A DNA stretch of 64,000 bases, from positions 40,101-104,100 of the forward strand of contig NZ_JALPTB010000017.1 in assembly GCF_023218075.1 (NCBI RefSeq), given 5' to 3'. This document shows positions 9,069 through 17,583 of this stretch, piece by piece; within the stretch, counting starts at the first letter, position 1, and every line of letters begins with the position of its first letter. The DNA comes from Rhodococcus sp. HM1 (GTDB lineage: Bacteria; Actinomycetota; Actinomycetes; Mycobacteriales; Mycobacteriaceae). The position numbers and the translations under genes were made by a program. Under the pieces are notes generated by a model. That model worked only from the letters and a program-made list of their open reading frames with translations, made no database searches and had not been told where the DNA came from.

Positions 9069-10544
9069 TCAGGCGATGCAGCTGCGACGCCCGCGTGCCG
9101 GCAGCGCGAAGGCGGCGGCGAACACGATCACCGCGCATGCCCCGCACGCGAGGTAGGCGAGCGTGAATCCGGTGCCCGAGATCCCGCCGGCCAGGGTGTA
9201 CGCAGCGAGGATCGAGGCGACCGTCGCGCTGCACACGGTGCTGCCGACGGTGCGCAGCAGCACGTTCACGCCGTTGGCGGCGGCATTCTGCGTGGCCGGG
9301 ACCGCACCGAGGATGAGCAGCGGCAGCGTGCAGTAGACGAAGGTGGTGCCGACCGCGGCGACGAACACCGCGGCGACGACCGTCCAGACCGGCTTGTCCG
9401 GCACGGCATGGACGGCATACCCCGCGATGAGGAACAGCGCACCACCGAACATCGCGGCGCGTGCGCCGAACCGGTCCGCGACGCGCGCCGCGACGAGCGC
9501 GAAGATCATCATCGCGAAACTCGCGGGCAGCTGGCACAGCGCGGCCTGCAGGATCGTCAGCCCGTAGCCGGCTCCCTGTTCGGGCGAGGCCTGCAGCAGC
9601 TGAGTGGTGATGAGCGTGTTGCCGTAGAACGCGAAACCGACGACGAGCGCCGTCAGGTGCGGGACCAGGACCGCCCGCTTCGCGGAGACACGCAGGTCGA
9701 CGAGGGGGTTTCCGTTGCGCAGCTGCTGCATACCCCACAGCAGGAAGAGCACGATCGCGGTCGCGAACATCGTCAGCACCGCGGGACTGGTCCACCCCCA
9801 CGTGCTGCCCTGGGTGATCGGCACCAGCAGGCACACCAGGGCCCCGGTGAGACCGACGGCGCCGACGGCGTCGAAGCGGCCGCCGGTGCGGGTTCGGGAT
9901 TCGCGGATGAAGATCACTGCCGCGGCGAGCACACCGGCGCCGATCGCAGTGGTGACCCAGAAGAGCACGTGCCAGTCGGCGTACTCCACGATGGTCGCGG
10001 CGAACGGGATACCGACGGCGGTACCGATACCGAGGGTGGCGCTGAGCACGGCGACGGCACGGTCGACGCGCTCCCGGGGCAGTTCGTCCCGGAGGATCGA
10101 CATGCCGATGGGCAGCACCGCGGCACCGGCGCCCTGCAGCCCGCGGGCCAGGATGAGCAGGCCGATCTGCGAGGTCAGCGCGCAGATCAGGGAGCCCAGC
10201 GTCATGAGTGCGAAGGCGGTGACGAGCATCCGCTTCTTGCCGATCATGTCGGCGAGGCGACCGAAGATGGGAGTCATGATGGCGCCGACCAGCAGTGTCG
10301 TGGTCAGCAGCCAGGACGCGGCGGTGGCGCCGGCACCGGTGAGGGCCGGCATGCTCGGCAACAGCGGAACCATGACCGTCTGCATGATGGCCTGGAACAC
10401 CGCGCCGACGGCGAGAATCGGGAAGACGAAACGCGACGAGCCGCCGTCGGGGGCGGTCGTGCGGGAAGGTGCGACTACTGGTGAGGACAACCGGTCTGTG
10501 CGCGGGAAGCGGATGCGCAAGGGGAGAACCGATGCCTGAGTCAT
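9069..10544 (-). CDS. MFS drug exporter, DHA2 (14-TM, EmrB/QacA) family
   Basis: A 491-residue integral membrane protein with about 14 hydrophobic helices. MFS motif A is visible between helices 2 and 3 (GRLADMIGKKRMLV), and an antiporter-type glycine-rich motif C region follows (GIGTAVGIPFAATI). Proteins of this family export toxic compounds with proton exchange. It is transcribed in the same direction as the upstream TetR gene; the 81-base gap between them holds a nested palindrome, so the exporter probably has its own TetR-controlled promoter. The long soluble N-terminus (about 40 residues) is unremarkable. Confidence 0.88.
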   Translation of the reverse strand: MTQASVLPLRIRFPRTDRLSSPVVAPSRTTAPDGGSSRFVFPILAVGAVFQAIMQTVMVPLLPSMPALTGAGATAASWLLTTTLLVGAIMTPIFGRLADMIGKKRMLVTAFALMTLGSLICALTSQIGLLILARGLQGAGAAVLPIGMSILRDELPRERVDRAVAVLSATLGIGTAVGIPFAATIVEYADWHVLFWVTTAIGAGVLAAAVIFIRESRTRTGGRFDAVGAVGLTGALVCLLVPITQGSTWGWTSPAVLTMFATAIVLFLLWGMQQLRNGNPLVDLRVSAKRAVLVPHLTALVVGFAFYGNTLITTQLLQASPEQGAGYGLTILQAALCQLPASFAMMIFALVAARVADRFGARAAMFGGALFLIAGYAVHAVPDKPVWTVVAAVFVAAVGTTFVYCTLPLLILGAVPATQNAAANGVNVLLRTVGSTVCSATVASILAAYTLAGGISGTGFTLAYLACGACAVIVFAAAFALPARGRRSCIA

Positions 10545-10563
10545 CAGAAACTCCTTGCCTGTA

Positions 10564-10603
10564 GTAAATAATTGTTCACCACTGTAGGTGAACGGTCATT
10601 TAC
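10564..10603. promoter_or_regulatory. Nested palindromic TetR operator upstream of the MFS gene
   Basis: Two concentric perfect inverted repeats share one centre: inner TTCACC-6-GGTGAA (10575-10592) and outer GTAAAT (10564-10569) with ATTTAC (10598-10603). The element starts 20 bases before the exporter ATG and is AT-rich. It fits a TetR dimer or dimer-pair site; the neighbouring TetR protein is the obvious binder. Confidence 0.75.
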
Positions 10604-10625
10604 CTCACAAGGTGTGAGAGCTTTT

Positions 10626-11240
10626 TCACTCGCCGTCGAGCAGTTTCTGCACCAGAGGCGCGTACAACGGCAGCACGTCGTCGACCGTCCCGGTCGCGAG
10701 CTCTCGCATCATCCGGCGCCGCATGATCGCCAGTCCCATCACCATCGACATCGCCAGCTCCGCCCGCAGCCGCGCGTCCGGGCCGGGCAGACGCGCGGCG
10801 AGCGCGTCGATCATCTGCGTCGAGTAGTTCTCCCGCAGGGTGCGGTTGCTCTCCTCGCTGGTCCCGCTCATGAACAGGATGTTCATCGACAGCGGACGAT
10901 AGGGCTCGCTCGGTCGCGCGAGCAACGACACCATGTGCTCGCCGAGTCGTTCCACGGGCGCGTCGAACAGTGTTTCGGCGCCGCTGTGGAAATCGATCAG
11001 TTCCTCGAACAACTGCTCCTTGGAGCCGAAGTACTTGATGATCAGCGAGGCGCTGACCCCGGCATCCTCGGCGATGTCCTTGAGCGTGATCTCGCGGTAC
11101 GGCCGGGTCGCGAACGCGACACCGGCCGCGTCGACGATCAGCTTCCGAGTCTCCTCGGCGGTCCGGCGGCGGCGGTGTTCCGGCGCTCCCGCTTCCGGCG
11201 CTCCCGCTTCCGTCGGCGCCGTCTCCCTGGGCACCGACAC
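10626..11240 (-). CDS. TetR/AcrR-family transcriptional regulator
   Basis: About 204 residues from the GTG at 11240, two bases after the recR stop. The N-terminal helix-turn-helix is at about residues 24-70 (AEETRKLIVDAAGVAFATRP, then ITLKDIAEDAGVSASLIIKY with FGSKEQLFEEL); the remainder is a helical ligand domain. An alternative GTG lies two codons downstream; neither has a strong ribosome site, so coupling to recR translation is possible. It precedes the MFS exporter and its palindromic operator, which suggests it represses that exporter. Confidence 0.86.
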   Translation of the reverse strand: MSVPRETAPTEAGAPEAGAPEHRRRRTAEETRKLIVDAAGVAFATRPYREITLKDIAEDAGVSASLIIKYFGSKEQLFEELIDFHSGAETLFDAPVERLGEHMVSLLARPSEPYRPLSMNILFMSGTSEESNRTLRENYSTQMIDALAARLPGPDARLRAELAMSMVMGLAIMRRRMMRELATGTVDDVLPLYAPLVQKLLDGE

Positions 11241-11242
11241 GG

Positions 11243-11851
11243 CTACAGCGTCCGGCGACCGGACAACGCCCGGCCGAGGGTCAGTTCGTCGGCGAATTCG
11301 AGGTCGCCGCCCATCGGCAGACCCGACGCGAGCCGGGTGACGGTCAGGCCCGGGAAGTCGCGCAGCATCCGCACCAGATACGTCGCCGTCGCCTCCCCCT
11401 CGGTGTTCGGGTCCGTCGCGATGATGACCTCGGTGACGTCGACGCCGTCCTCCTGGTTGCCGATGCGGGTCAGCAACTCGCGGATGCGCAGCTGGTCGGG
11501 GCCGATCCCGTTGAGCGGATCGAGCGCACCGCCCAGTACGTGGTAGCGGCCGCGGAACTCCCGGGTGCGTTCGATGGCATGCACGTCCTTGGGTTCTTCG
11601 ACCACGCAGATCTGGGTGCGGTCGCGCCGCGGGTCCGCGCAGATCCGGCACCGTTCGTGATCGGACACGGTGCCGCACACCTCGCAGAAGCGCACGCCGT
11701 CGCGCACTCTCTGCAGGGCCGCCTGCAACCGGTCGATCTCCGGCGGCTCCACCGACAGCAGGTGGAACGCGATGCGCTGGGCGCTCTTCGGTCCGACGCC
11801 CGGCAGTTTCCCGAGTTCGTCGATCAGGTCCTGGACGGGTCCCTCGTACAC
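11243..11851 (-). CDS. recR: Recombination mediator protein RecR
   Basis: The full-length 202-residue RecR acts with RecF and RecO to load RecA at gaps. The order is helix-hairpin-helix ([18 protein letters not shown], about residues 15-33), a four-cysteine zinc finger (Cys56, Cys59, Cys68, Cys71), a Toprim domain ([28 protein letters not shown]) and a C-terminal Walker-like segment. The start ATG ([20 protein letters not shown]) is the family start. It lies nine bases after the ybaB gene, the usual bacterial pairing, and matches the Rv3715c position of M. tuberculosis. Confidence 0.97.
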   Translation of the reverse strand: MYEGPVQDLIDELGKLPGVGPKSAQRIAFHLLSVEPPEIDRLQAALQRVRDGVRFCEVCGTVSDHERCRICADPRRDRTQICVVEEPKDVHAIERTREFRGRYHVLGGALDPLNGIGPDQLRIRELLTRIGNQEDGVDVTEVIIATDPNTEGEATATYLVRMLRDFPGLTVTRLASGLPMGGDLEFADELTLGRALSGRRTL

Positions 11852-11860
11852 GCCGGTCCT

Positions 11861-12199
11861 CTAGAACCCGGGCAGGCCCGGGATACCGCCCCCGAGACCG
11901 CCGGCCAGCGGGCCCAGCTTCTCCGCGGCGATTTCCTGTGCCTTCGCGGACGCGTCGGCGATCGCACCGACCACCAGATCCTGCAGCGTCTCGACGTCTT
12001 CCGGGTCGACGACCTTCGGGTCGATGTGCACGGCCACGACCTCACCGGTGCCCTTGACGGTCGCGGTCACCAGGCCGCCACCGGCCTGACCGGTCACCTC
12101 CGCCTCGGCCATCTCGGCCTGCGCGGACATCAGCTGCTGCTGCATCTGCTGGGCCTGGGCGAGGAGCTGTTGCATATCGGGCATTCCACCGGGCTGCAC
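11861..12199 (-). CDS. YbaB/EbfC family nucleoid-associated protein
   Basis: A small DNA-binding protein of about 112 residues. The N-terminal coiled coil is glutamine-rich ([20 protein letters not shown]), then comes the YbaB core ([20 protein letters not shown]) and a glycine-rich C-terminus. Orthologues bind DNA as dimers near recR. The GTG at 12199 gives the mycobacterial-type opening VQPGG and has AAAGGA seven bases upstream; the GTG at 12205 is too close to that site. It heads a ybaB-recR-TetR unit and is divergent from the amidase gene. Confidence 0.93.
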   Translation of the reverse strand: MQPGGMPDMQQLLAQAQQMQQQLMSAQAEMAEAEVTGQAGGGLVTATVKGTGEVVAVHIDPKVVDPEDVETLQDLVVGAIADASAKAQEIAAEKLGPLAGGLGGGIPGLPGF

Positions 12200-12260
12200 G
12201 AGCACGTCCTTTCAGCAAGTTTCCACCGCCAGCGTAGTCGCTCGCCGGTACCGTGACGGA

Positions 12261-13001
12261 ATGCGTGCGCGCCGGTGGTCGGGATGGATCGTCCCAGTTG
12301 CTGTTGCTGCGGTGCTGGTTGCCGGGGGCGGCCCGGCGCCGGCGCAACCGGGAAGCGGCCCGCTCGCCGGCCGCACCGTCTATCTCGACCCGGGGCACAG
12401 CGGCGCGAACGACGGCACCCTCACCACCCAGGTCCCCACGGGACGCGGCGGCACCAAGGACTGCCAGACCACCGGGACCGCCACCGACGACGGATATCCC
12501 GAGCACACCTTCAACTGGCAGCTCGCGCAGCTGGTCCGCGACGACCTCGTCGCGCTCGGAGCCCGGGTGCTGCTGAGCCGGTCCGACGACAGCTCGGTCG
12601 GCAGCTGCGTCGACCGGCGTGCGATCGAAGCGAACGAGGCCGGGGTGGACGCCGCCGTCAGCCTGCACGCCGACGGCGCCGCCGCCGACGCCCACGGCTT
12701 CCACGTGAACTACTCGGCGCCGCCGCTCAACGAGGTACAAGCCGGGCCGTCGGTCGCGCTGGCGACGTCGATCCGCGACGCACTGCTCGCCGCGGGAGCC
12801 ACGCCGTCGACCTATCTGGGCGCCGACGGGCTGCTCGGCCGCGACGACCTGGCCGGCCTGAACCTGTCGCAGCGCCCGTCCGTGCTCGTCGAGGTGGGCA
12901 ACATGCGCAACCCCGGCGACGCCGCGCGCATGGCCGATCCTGCGGGCCGCGCTCAGCTGGCCGGTGCGGTCGTCGCGGGGATCGCGGCGTTCCTCGGGTG
13001 A
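12261..13001 (+). CDS. Secreted N-acetylmuramoyl-L-alanine amidase (Rv3717/Ami1 type)
   Basis: A 246-residue zinc amidase that cuts the muramyl-peptide bond of peptidoglycan. It has an N-terminal signal peptide (RR, then IVPVAVAAVLVAGGG, with an APA-type cleavage near residue 28) followed by an Amidase_3 domain. Zinc ligands are His46 (LDPGHSG), Glu81 (PEHTFN) and His136 (SLHADG), and catalytic Glu211 is in VLVEVGNMRN. Cys69 and Cys116 could form the disulfide known in this subfamily. There is no extra cell-wall binding domain. It is divergent from ybaB, exactly as Rv3717 is from Rv3716c. A 17-bp duplication overlaps its stop. Confidence 0.93.
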   Translation: MRARRWSGWIVPVAVAAVLVAGGGPAPAQPGSGPLAGRTVYLDPGHSGANDGTLTTQVPTGRGGTKDCQTTGTATDDGYPEHTFNWQLAQLVRDDLVALGARVLLSRSDDSSVGSCVDRRAIEANEAGVDAAVSLHADGAAADAHGFHVNYSAPPLNEVQAGPSVALATSIRDALLAAGATPSTYLGADGLLGRDDLAGLNLSQRPSVLVEVGNMRNPGDAARMADPAGRAQLAGAVVAGIAAFLG

Positions 13002-13018
13002 CGGCGTTCCTCGGGTGA
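12985..13018 (+). repeat. 17-bp tandem duplication across the amidase stop codon
   Basis: Two identical adjacent copies of CGGCGTTCCTCGGGTGA occupy 12985-13001 and 13002-13018. The first contains the last codons and TGA of the amidase gene. It looks like a simple replication-slippage duplication with no effect on the encoded protein. Confidence 0.85.
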
Positions 13019-13044
13019 CGACCGACCCCCGTCGAACCCTGCTG

Positions 13045-13479
13045 TCAGTCGACTTCGCGGCGGAGGTTCTCGAGCACCTGCTGCTGGATCTTGCGCAGCC
13101 CGAGCGGAGCGAAGGTGCGTTCGAAGAAGCCGCCGATGCCGCTCCCACCCTTCCACTGGGTCAGCGTCACGACGGTCGACCCGGTGCCGTTCGGCACCAC
13201 GCTCCACGTGGTGACCAGCGTCGAATTCGCGTCCTCTTCGGTGATCGTGCTGCCCGACACCGACACCTTCGCCTCGATGTCGCGGACGCGCTTCTCGGTG
13301 GCGTGCAGTTTCCACCGCGCGACGGTTCCGGTGCCCTGACCGCCCGAGACGACCCGGTAGTCGGTGTAGTGGTCGGAGAGGATGCGCGGTCGCACCGTCT
13401 CGTAGTCCGCGAGGGCCGCGAGCACCCGCTCGGGAGCCGCCGCGAGCTGAATCGAACTGCTTGCGCTGACCTGCGCCAT
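13045..13479 (-). CDS. SRPBCC / polyketide-cyclase-like protein (Rv3718c type)
   Basis: A 144-residue START-like fold protein: N-terminal SSSIQLAAAPERVLAALADY (first strand and helix of the helix-grip), a series of beta strands, and a long C-terminal helix ending in QQQVLENLRREVD. The fold binds hydrophobic ligands; no function is known for this subgroup. ATG 13479 follows AGGAGGACCCCA. The position between the amidase and the FAD oxidase genes matches Rv3718c. Confidence 0.88.
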   Translation of the reverse strand: MAQVSASSSIQLAAAPERVLAALADYETVRPRILSDHYTDYRVVSGGQGTGTVARWKLHATEKRVRDIEAKVSVSGSTITEEDANSTLVTTWSVVPNGTGSTVVTLTQWKGGSGIGGFFERTFAPLGLRKIQQQVLENLRREVD

Positions 13480-13623
13480 TGGGGTCCTCCTGGTGTCGTG
13501 TCTCGGCCGTCTGCGGTCGCACCGACCGGCAACTCGTCGAGTCCGCGCGGTAACCGGACGTACTCGACACTCCGGTCTATTGTGGATTGCGCCCGCAGAC
13601 GCCGAGCCCGCAGGGGGAGCCGA

Positions 13624-15069
13624 ATGCCGAGTACGCCACGTCAGATCGTTCCGACCGGTGTGCCGGCGCACCGTGAAGGCGTGGACCGCCTGCTTCGTTC
13701 CTACCGCAACATCCCCGGCGACGCACCGGTTCGGCTCGCGAAGAAGACCTCGAATCTGTTCCGCGCCCGCGCAAAGATTTCCGCACCCGGCCTGGACGTC
13801 TCCGGTCTCGGCGGGGTGATCTCCGTGGATCCGAAGGCGCGCACCGCCGATGTGGCGGGAATGTGCACCTACGAGGACCTCGTGGACGCCACGCTCCCCT
13901 ACGGTCTTGTGCCGCTCGTGGTGCCGCAGCTCAAGACCATCACGCTCGGCGGTGCCGTCACCGGGCTCGGGATCGAGTCCACGTCGTTCCGCAACGGCCT
14001 TCCGCACGAGTCGGTCCTGGAGATGGACATCCTCACCGGTGCCGGTGAGATCGTCACCGCCACCCCGGACAACGAGCACGCCGACCTGTTCCGGGGCTTT
14101 CCCAACTCCTACGGTTCGCTCGGCTACGCAACGAGGCTGCGCATCGAACTCGAGCCGGTGAAACCCTATGTTGCGCTGCGGCACCTGCGGTTCGATTCGC
14201 TCGGCGCGCTGCAGGCCGCACTGGACCGCATCGTCAACGAACGCAGCCATGCGGGCGTGCCGGTCGACTATCTCGACGGCACCGTGTTCTCGGCGACCGA
14301 GAGCTACCTGACTCTCGGTACACAGACCGACGAGCCGGGTCCGGTCAGCGACTACACCGGCGAACACATCTACTACCGCTCGATCCAGCACGCTTCGGTC
14401 AACCATCCCAAGACCGACCGCCTCACGATCCGCGACTACCTGTGGCGGTGGGACACCGACTGGTTCTGGTGCTCACGCGCATTCGGCGCCCAGAACCCGC
14501 GGATCCGGCGCTGGTGGCCGAAGAGTCTGCTGCGCAGCAGCTTCTACTGGAAGCTCATCGCACTCGACCACAAGTACGGCATCGCCGACCGGATCGAGGC
14601 CCGCAAGGGGAACCCGCCCCGCGAGCGCGTCGTCCAGGACGTCGAGGTGCCCATCGAGCGCACCGCAGAGTTCATGCGGTGGTTCCTCGCCGAGATCCCG
14701 ATCGAACCGGTGTGGCTGTGCCCGCTGCGGTTGCGTGATCGCAGCGCCCCGTCCGATGCGTTGTCGTTCGACGCGCAGCGGCCGTGGCCGATGTACCCGC
14801 TCGAGCCGAAGCGCACCTACGTGAACGTCGGATTCTGGTCGTCGGTTCCGGTCGTCCCCGGCAACATCGAAGGAGCCGCAAACCGGACGATCGAGCGGAA
14901 GGTCGCCGAACTCGACGGCCACAAGTCGCTGTACTCGGATTCCTACTATTCGCGGGAAGAATTCGAAAAGCTCTACTACGGCGGGGGCGAATACCCGGCG
15001 CTGAAACAGAAGTACGACCCCAGGTCCCGTCTGCTGGACCTCTTCGCGAAGGCGGTGCATCGAAAGTGA
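13624..15069 (+). CDS. FAD-binding oxidoreductase (Rv3719 type, DHCR24-like)
   Basis: A 481-residue flavoprotein with a PCMH/VAO-type FAD domain: KKTSNLFRARAK opening, then VVPQLKTITLGGAVTGLGIE (FAD pyrophosphate loop), SVLEMDILTGAGEIVTATPD and GSLGYATRLRIELEPVKPYV. The C-terminal part resembles plant and animal delta-24 sterol reductases. It overlaps the following cyclopropane synthase gene by four bases (GTGA), as Rv3719 and Rv3720 are paired. An electron-transfer or reductase role in lipid or mycolate modification is plausible but unproven. The ATG at 13624 follows GGGGGAG. Confidence 0.88.
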   Translation: MPSTPRQIVPTGVPAHREGVDRLLRSYRNIPGDAPVRLAKKTSNLFRARAKISAPGLDVSGLGGVISVDPKARTADVAGMCTYEDLVDATLPYGLVPLVVPQLKTITLGGAVTGLGIESTSFRNGLPHESVLEMDILTGAGEIVTATPDNEHADLFRGFPNSYGSLGYATRLRIELEPVKPYVALRHLRFDSLGALQAALDRIVNERSHAGVPVDYLDGTVFSATESYLTLGTQTDEPGPVSDYTGEHIYYRSIQHASVNHPKTDRLTIRDYLWRWDTDWFWCSRAFGAQNPRIRRWWPKSLLRSSFYWKLIALDHKYGIADRIEARKGNPPRERVVQDVEVPIERTAEFMRWFLAEIPIEPVWLCPLRLRDRSAPSDALSFDAQRPWPMYPLEPKRTYVNVGFWSSVPVVPGNIEGAANRTIERKVAELDGHKSLYSDSYYSREEFEKLYYGGGEYPALKQKYDPRSRLLDLFAKAVHRK

Positions 15070-16385
15070 CCACATTCAAATCGGCGCCGACAACCCGCAG
15101 AGCGGGTGGACACGACGACAAGCTGAATCTGGCGGAGATCGTCGAGATCGTGACCGGCGGCGACATGCCGCTGCGATTCACCGCGTACGACGGGTCCGCC
15201 GCCGGACCCGAGGACTCCCCGTTCGGCCTGGCCCTGAAGTCCCCGCGCGGTGCCACCTACATCGCGACCGCCCCCGGCGACCTCGGGATGGCCCGCGCCT
15301 ACGTCGCCGGCGATCTCGAACCCGAAGGGGTGCATCCCGGCAACCCCTACGAACTGCTGAAATCGCTGGGCGACCTGCACTTCGAACGCCCGCCGGCGCT
15401 GGTCCTCGCCCAGATCGCACGGTCGCTGGGTCGTGACCTGCTGCGGCCGATCGCCCCGCCGCCGCAGGAACACCTGCCGCGCTGGCGCCGGATCGCGGAG
15501 GGCCTGAGGCATTCCCGCAGCCGCGACGCCGAGGTCATCCACCACCACTACGACGTGTCGAACGAGTTCTACGAGATGGTGCTCGGCCCGTCCATGACGT
15601 ACACGTGCGCCCTGTTCGACTCCGAGGACCAGTCGCTCGAGGAGGCGCAGGAGAACAAGTACCGGATCGTCTTCGAGAAGCTGAACCTGAAGCCCGGCGA
15701 CCGCCTGCTCGACATCGGTTGCGGCTGGGGCGGAATGGTCCGGTACGCGGCGCGCCGCGGCGTCACGGCGATCGGCGCGACGCTGTCGCGCGAGCAGGCG
15801 GAGTGGGCGCAGAAGGCGATCGCCGCGGAGGGACTGAGCGATCTGGCCGAGGTGCGGTTCTCCGACTACCGGGACGTACCCGAGACCGGCTTCGACGCCA
15901 TCTCCTCGATCGGGTTGACCGAGCACATCGGCGTCAGCAACTACCCTGCGTACTTCGGGTTGCTGCACAGCAAACTCCGCGAGGGTGGCCTGCTCCTCAA
16001 CCACTGCATCACCCGTCCCCGCAACAACGGGAAGGTGAAGGCCGGCGGGTTCATCGACCGCTACGTCTTCCCCGACGGCGAGCTGACCGGTTCCGGCCGG
16101 ATCATCACCGAGGCGCAGGACGTCGGCTTCGAGGTGCTCCACGAGGAGAACCTGCGTCAGCACTACGCCCTGACGCTCAAGGGCTGGTGCGAGTACCTCG
16201 AGGCCAACTGGGATGCGTGCGTCGCCGAGGTCGGTGAGGGCACGGCCCGCGTATGGGGCCTGTACATGGCCGGATCCCGGCTCGGATTCGAGCGCAATAT
16301 CGTTCAGCTGCACCATGTTCTGGCGGTCAAGCTCGGCGCCGACCAGCGGCCCCTGACCCCGCTGCGTCCCTGGTGGAAGCCGTAG
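15066..16385 (+). CDS. Cyclopropane-fatty-acyl-phospholipid synthase family methyltransferase
   Basis: A 439-residue SAM-dependent enzyme of the CFA/mycolic acid cyclopropane synthase family. The N-terminal domain (about 1-160) is the CFA lipid-binding part; the methyltransferase domain has YDVSNEFYEMVLGPSMTYTC, SAM motif LLDIGCGWGG (about residue 215), GATLSREQAEWAQKAI and the conserved SSIGLTEHIGVSNYP. It transfers a methylene or methyl group to an unsaturated acyl chain at the membrane surface. GTG 15066 overlaps the previous stop. The position corresponds to Rv3720. The left hairpin of the DUF559-like unit begins 15 bases after the stop. Confidence 0.93.
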   Translation: MTTFKSAPTTRRAGGHDDKLNLAEIVEIVTGGDMPLRFTAYDGSAAGPEDSPFGLALKSPRGATYIATAPGDLGMARAYVAGDLEPEGVHPGNPYELLKSLGDLHFERPPALVLAQIARSLGRDLLRPIAPPPQEHLPRWRRIAEGLRHSRSRDAEVIHHHYDVSNEFYEMVLGPSMTYTCALFDSEDQSLEEAQENKYRIVFEKLNLKPGDRLLDIGCGWGGMVRYAARRGVTAIGATLSREQAEWAQKAIAAEGLSDLAEVRFSDYRDVPETGFDAISSIGLTEHIGVSNYPAYFGLLHSKLREGGLLLNHCITRPRNNGKVKAGGFIDRYVFPDGELTGSGRIITEAQDVGFEVLHEENLRQHYALTLKGWCEYLEANWDACVAEVGEGTARVWGLYMAGSRLGFERNIVQLHHVLAVKLGADQRPLTPLRPWWKP

Positions 16386-16399
16386 GCGGCTCCGCCGCC

Positions 16400-16441
16400 C
16401 GTGCGTGGTTTCGGTAGCACCCACTACCGAAACCACGCACG
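16400..16441. repeat. 42-bp hairpin repeat, left copy
   Basis: A perfect inverted repeat: arm CGTGCGTGGTTTCGGTAG (16400-16417), loop CACCCA, complementary arm 16424-16441. On the reverse strand the arm encodes the last five residues RAWFR and the TAG stop of the DUF559-like gene. It also lies where a cyclopropane-synthase terminator is needed. A matching hairpin lies beyond the other end of the same gene. Confidence 0.9.
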
Positions 16442-17461
16442 ACACTCGCAGGGGCCGGGAGCGTCGCGCACCCACCCCAGCCTGGTCAGCACCGCTTCGA
16501 CCTCCCGCGCGACCTCGCACGGCGCCGACGCGACCTCCTGATAGCCGAAGACCAGCCGCGCCCGTCCGGCCAGTTCGGCGGCGTTGTCGCGACGCCGGTC
16601 CCGGAATGCGACCTCGACCATCGAATGCGCCCACCGGCCGTCCAGCCGAACCGTGAGCGGGCATCCGGCGGCGTCGTAGGTGCAGTCCTCGTACAACGTC
16701 CGGCCGTCGACGACCGTCGGGGCCTGCCGGGTCGCGACGGGCAGTGCGTGCGCCCGCTCGACGTCGATCGCGTAGTGATATTCGAGGACGGACTGCACAC
16801 CGTCCGCCAGCAACGTCAGGGCCTCGGTGATCGGACCGCGGTAGCGGTACGGTGGCCGTTCCTCGATCCGCCGGCGCACATCGTGCAGTCGCAGCCCGGC
16901 GTTCGTGACCGTGGAGATCAGCGACATGTACGCCTCCCGCGGAGATGCTTGCGCCGTCGCCAGATCCAGTGCCGTGTCGACCTTCGTCGTGCGCGGCAAC
17001 CGTGCGTCGACACCGATGTAGGCGTGCGCGCGGGACCGGTGCACGACGACCCCGGGATGCAGCGAGGCGGACGGTTTCGACACCGGCAGTTTCGCCTTCG
17101 GCCCGGCTGCCCGGACGGTTGCGCGTTGTGGCAGTGCGGATCTGCCGACCGGGACCGTGATGTGGACGGGTGCGGTGTCGTCGACGGGCAGCATGCCCCA
17201 CACCTCCGCCGCCGTGCGATGACTGAGCATCGCCGGACCGCCTCCGTACAACAGCGCAGCTTCGAGCACCATCGTCCGGGTGAGCGGTCCGCTGCTGACC
17301 GCGTAGACACCCTGCAGCACCCGTTGCCATCGCCCGGTGTCGAGCAGGTGCCGGACCGCTCCCCTGCCGATACCCGCCTCCGTCAGCTCGGCCTGGGTGA
17401 CCAGACCGGTGCGGTCGTCGAACAGCCTCTGTACGTTGCTTTTTCCGAAATCGTCCCCCAT
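16424..17461 (-). CDS. Solitary DUF559 / AbiEi-antitoxin-like protein
   Basis: A 345-residue protein. The N-terminal part looks like the AbiEi-type winged helix (RTGLVTQAELTEAGIGRGAV, then LLDTGRWQRVLQGVYAV). The C-terminal part resembles the DUF559/Vsr-like PD-(D/E)XK nuclease fold: SVLEYHYAIDVERAHALP, LYEDCTYDAAG, LTVRLDGRWAH, a DRRRDN segment and LGWV near the end. In relatives the strand usually reads VELDG; here it is VRLDG, so a likely acidic catalytic residue is replaced by Arg. No partner toxin gene is adjacent. The last five residues and stop are encoded in the flanking hairpin. The function is unknown; defence or DNA processing is only a guess. Confidence 0.7.
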   Translation of the reverse strand: MGDDFGKSNVQRLFDDRTGLVTQAELTEAGIGRGAVRHLLDTGRWQRVLQGVYAVSSGPLTRTMVLEAALLYGGGPAMLSHRTAAEVWGMLPVDDTAPVHITVPVGRSALPQRATVRAAGPKAKLPVSKPSASLHPGVVVHRSRAHAYIGVDARLPRTTKVDTALDLATAQASPREAYMSLISTVTNAGLRLHDVRRRIEERPPYRYRGPITEALTLLADGVQSVLEYHYAIDVERAHALPVATRQAPTVVDGRTLYEDCTYDAAGCPLTVRLDGRWAHSMVEVAFRDRRRDNAAELAGRARLVFGYQEVASAPCEVAREVEAVLTRLGWVRDAPGPCECRAWFR

Positions 17462-17490
17462 GCGGTCGATGATGACCGACGCGGAGACGG

Positions 17491-17523
17491 GAAAGGCTCC
17501 CGACCGGGGTCGGGAGCCCTTTC
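17491..17523. terminator. Terminator of the fadA-fadB operon
   Basis: GAAAGGCTCCCGAC pairs with GTCGGGAGCCCTTTC around a short loop, leaving one bulge, with A and T tracts at the two ends. It lies 61 bases beyond the fadB stop on the reverse strand, after the right hairpin repeat and before the DUF559-like gene start. Confidence 0.75.
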
Positions 17524-17535
17524 GTGTGGATAACT

Positions 17536-17577
17536 CGTGCGTGGTTTTGGTAGCTGCTGCTACCAAAACCACGCACG
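17536..17577. repeat. 42-bp hairpin repeat, right copy
   Basis: A perfect inverted repeat: arm CGTGCGTGGTTTTGGTAG (17536-17553), loop CTGCTG, complementary arm 17560-17577. It differs from the left copy by one base per arm, and the change is compensated in the opposite arm, so the hairpin is kept. The loop differs. It ends six bases from the fadB stop. Confidence 0.9.
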
Positions 17578-17583
17578 GGCGCG

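Noticed and set aside
16400..16441. Explaining the left hairpin only as a transcription terminator
   Set aside because: A near-identical hairpin with compensated change beyond the other end of the gene, and its coding of the stop, make a shared element more likely, though it may also terminate transcription.
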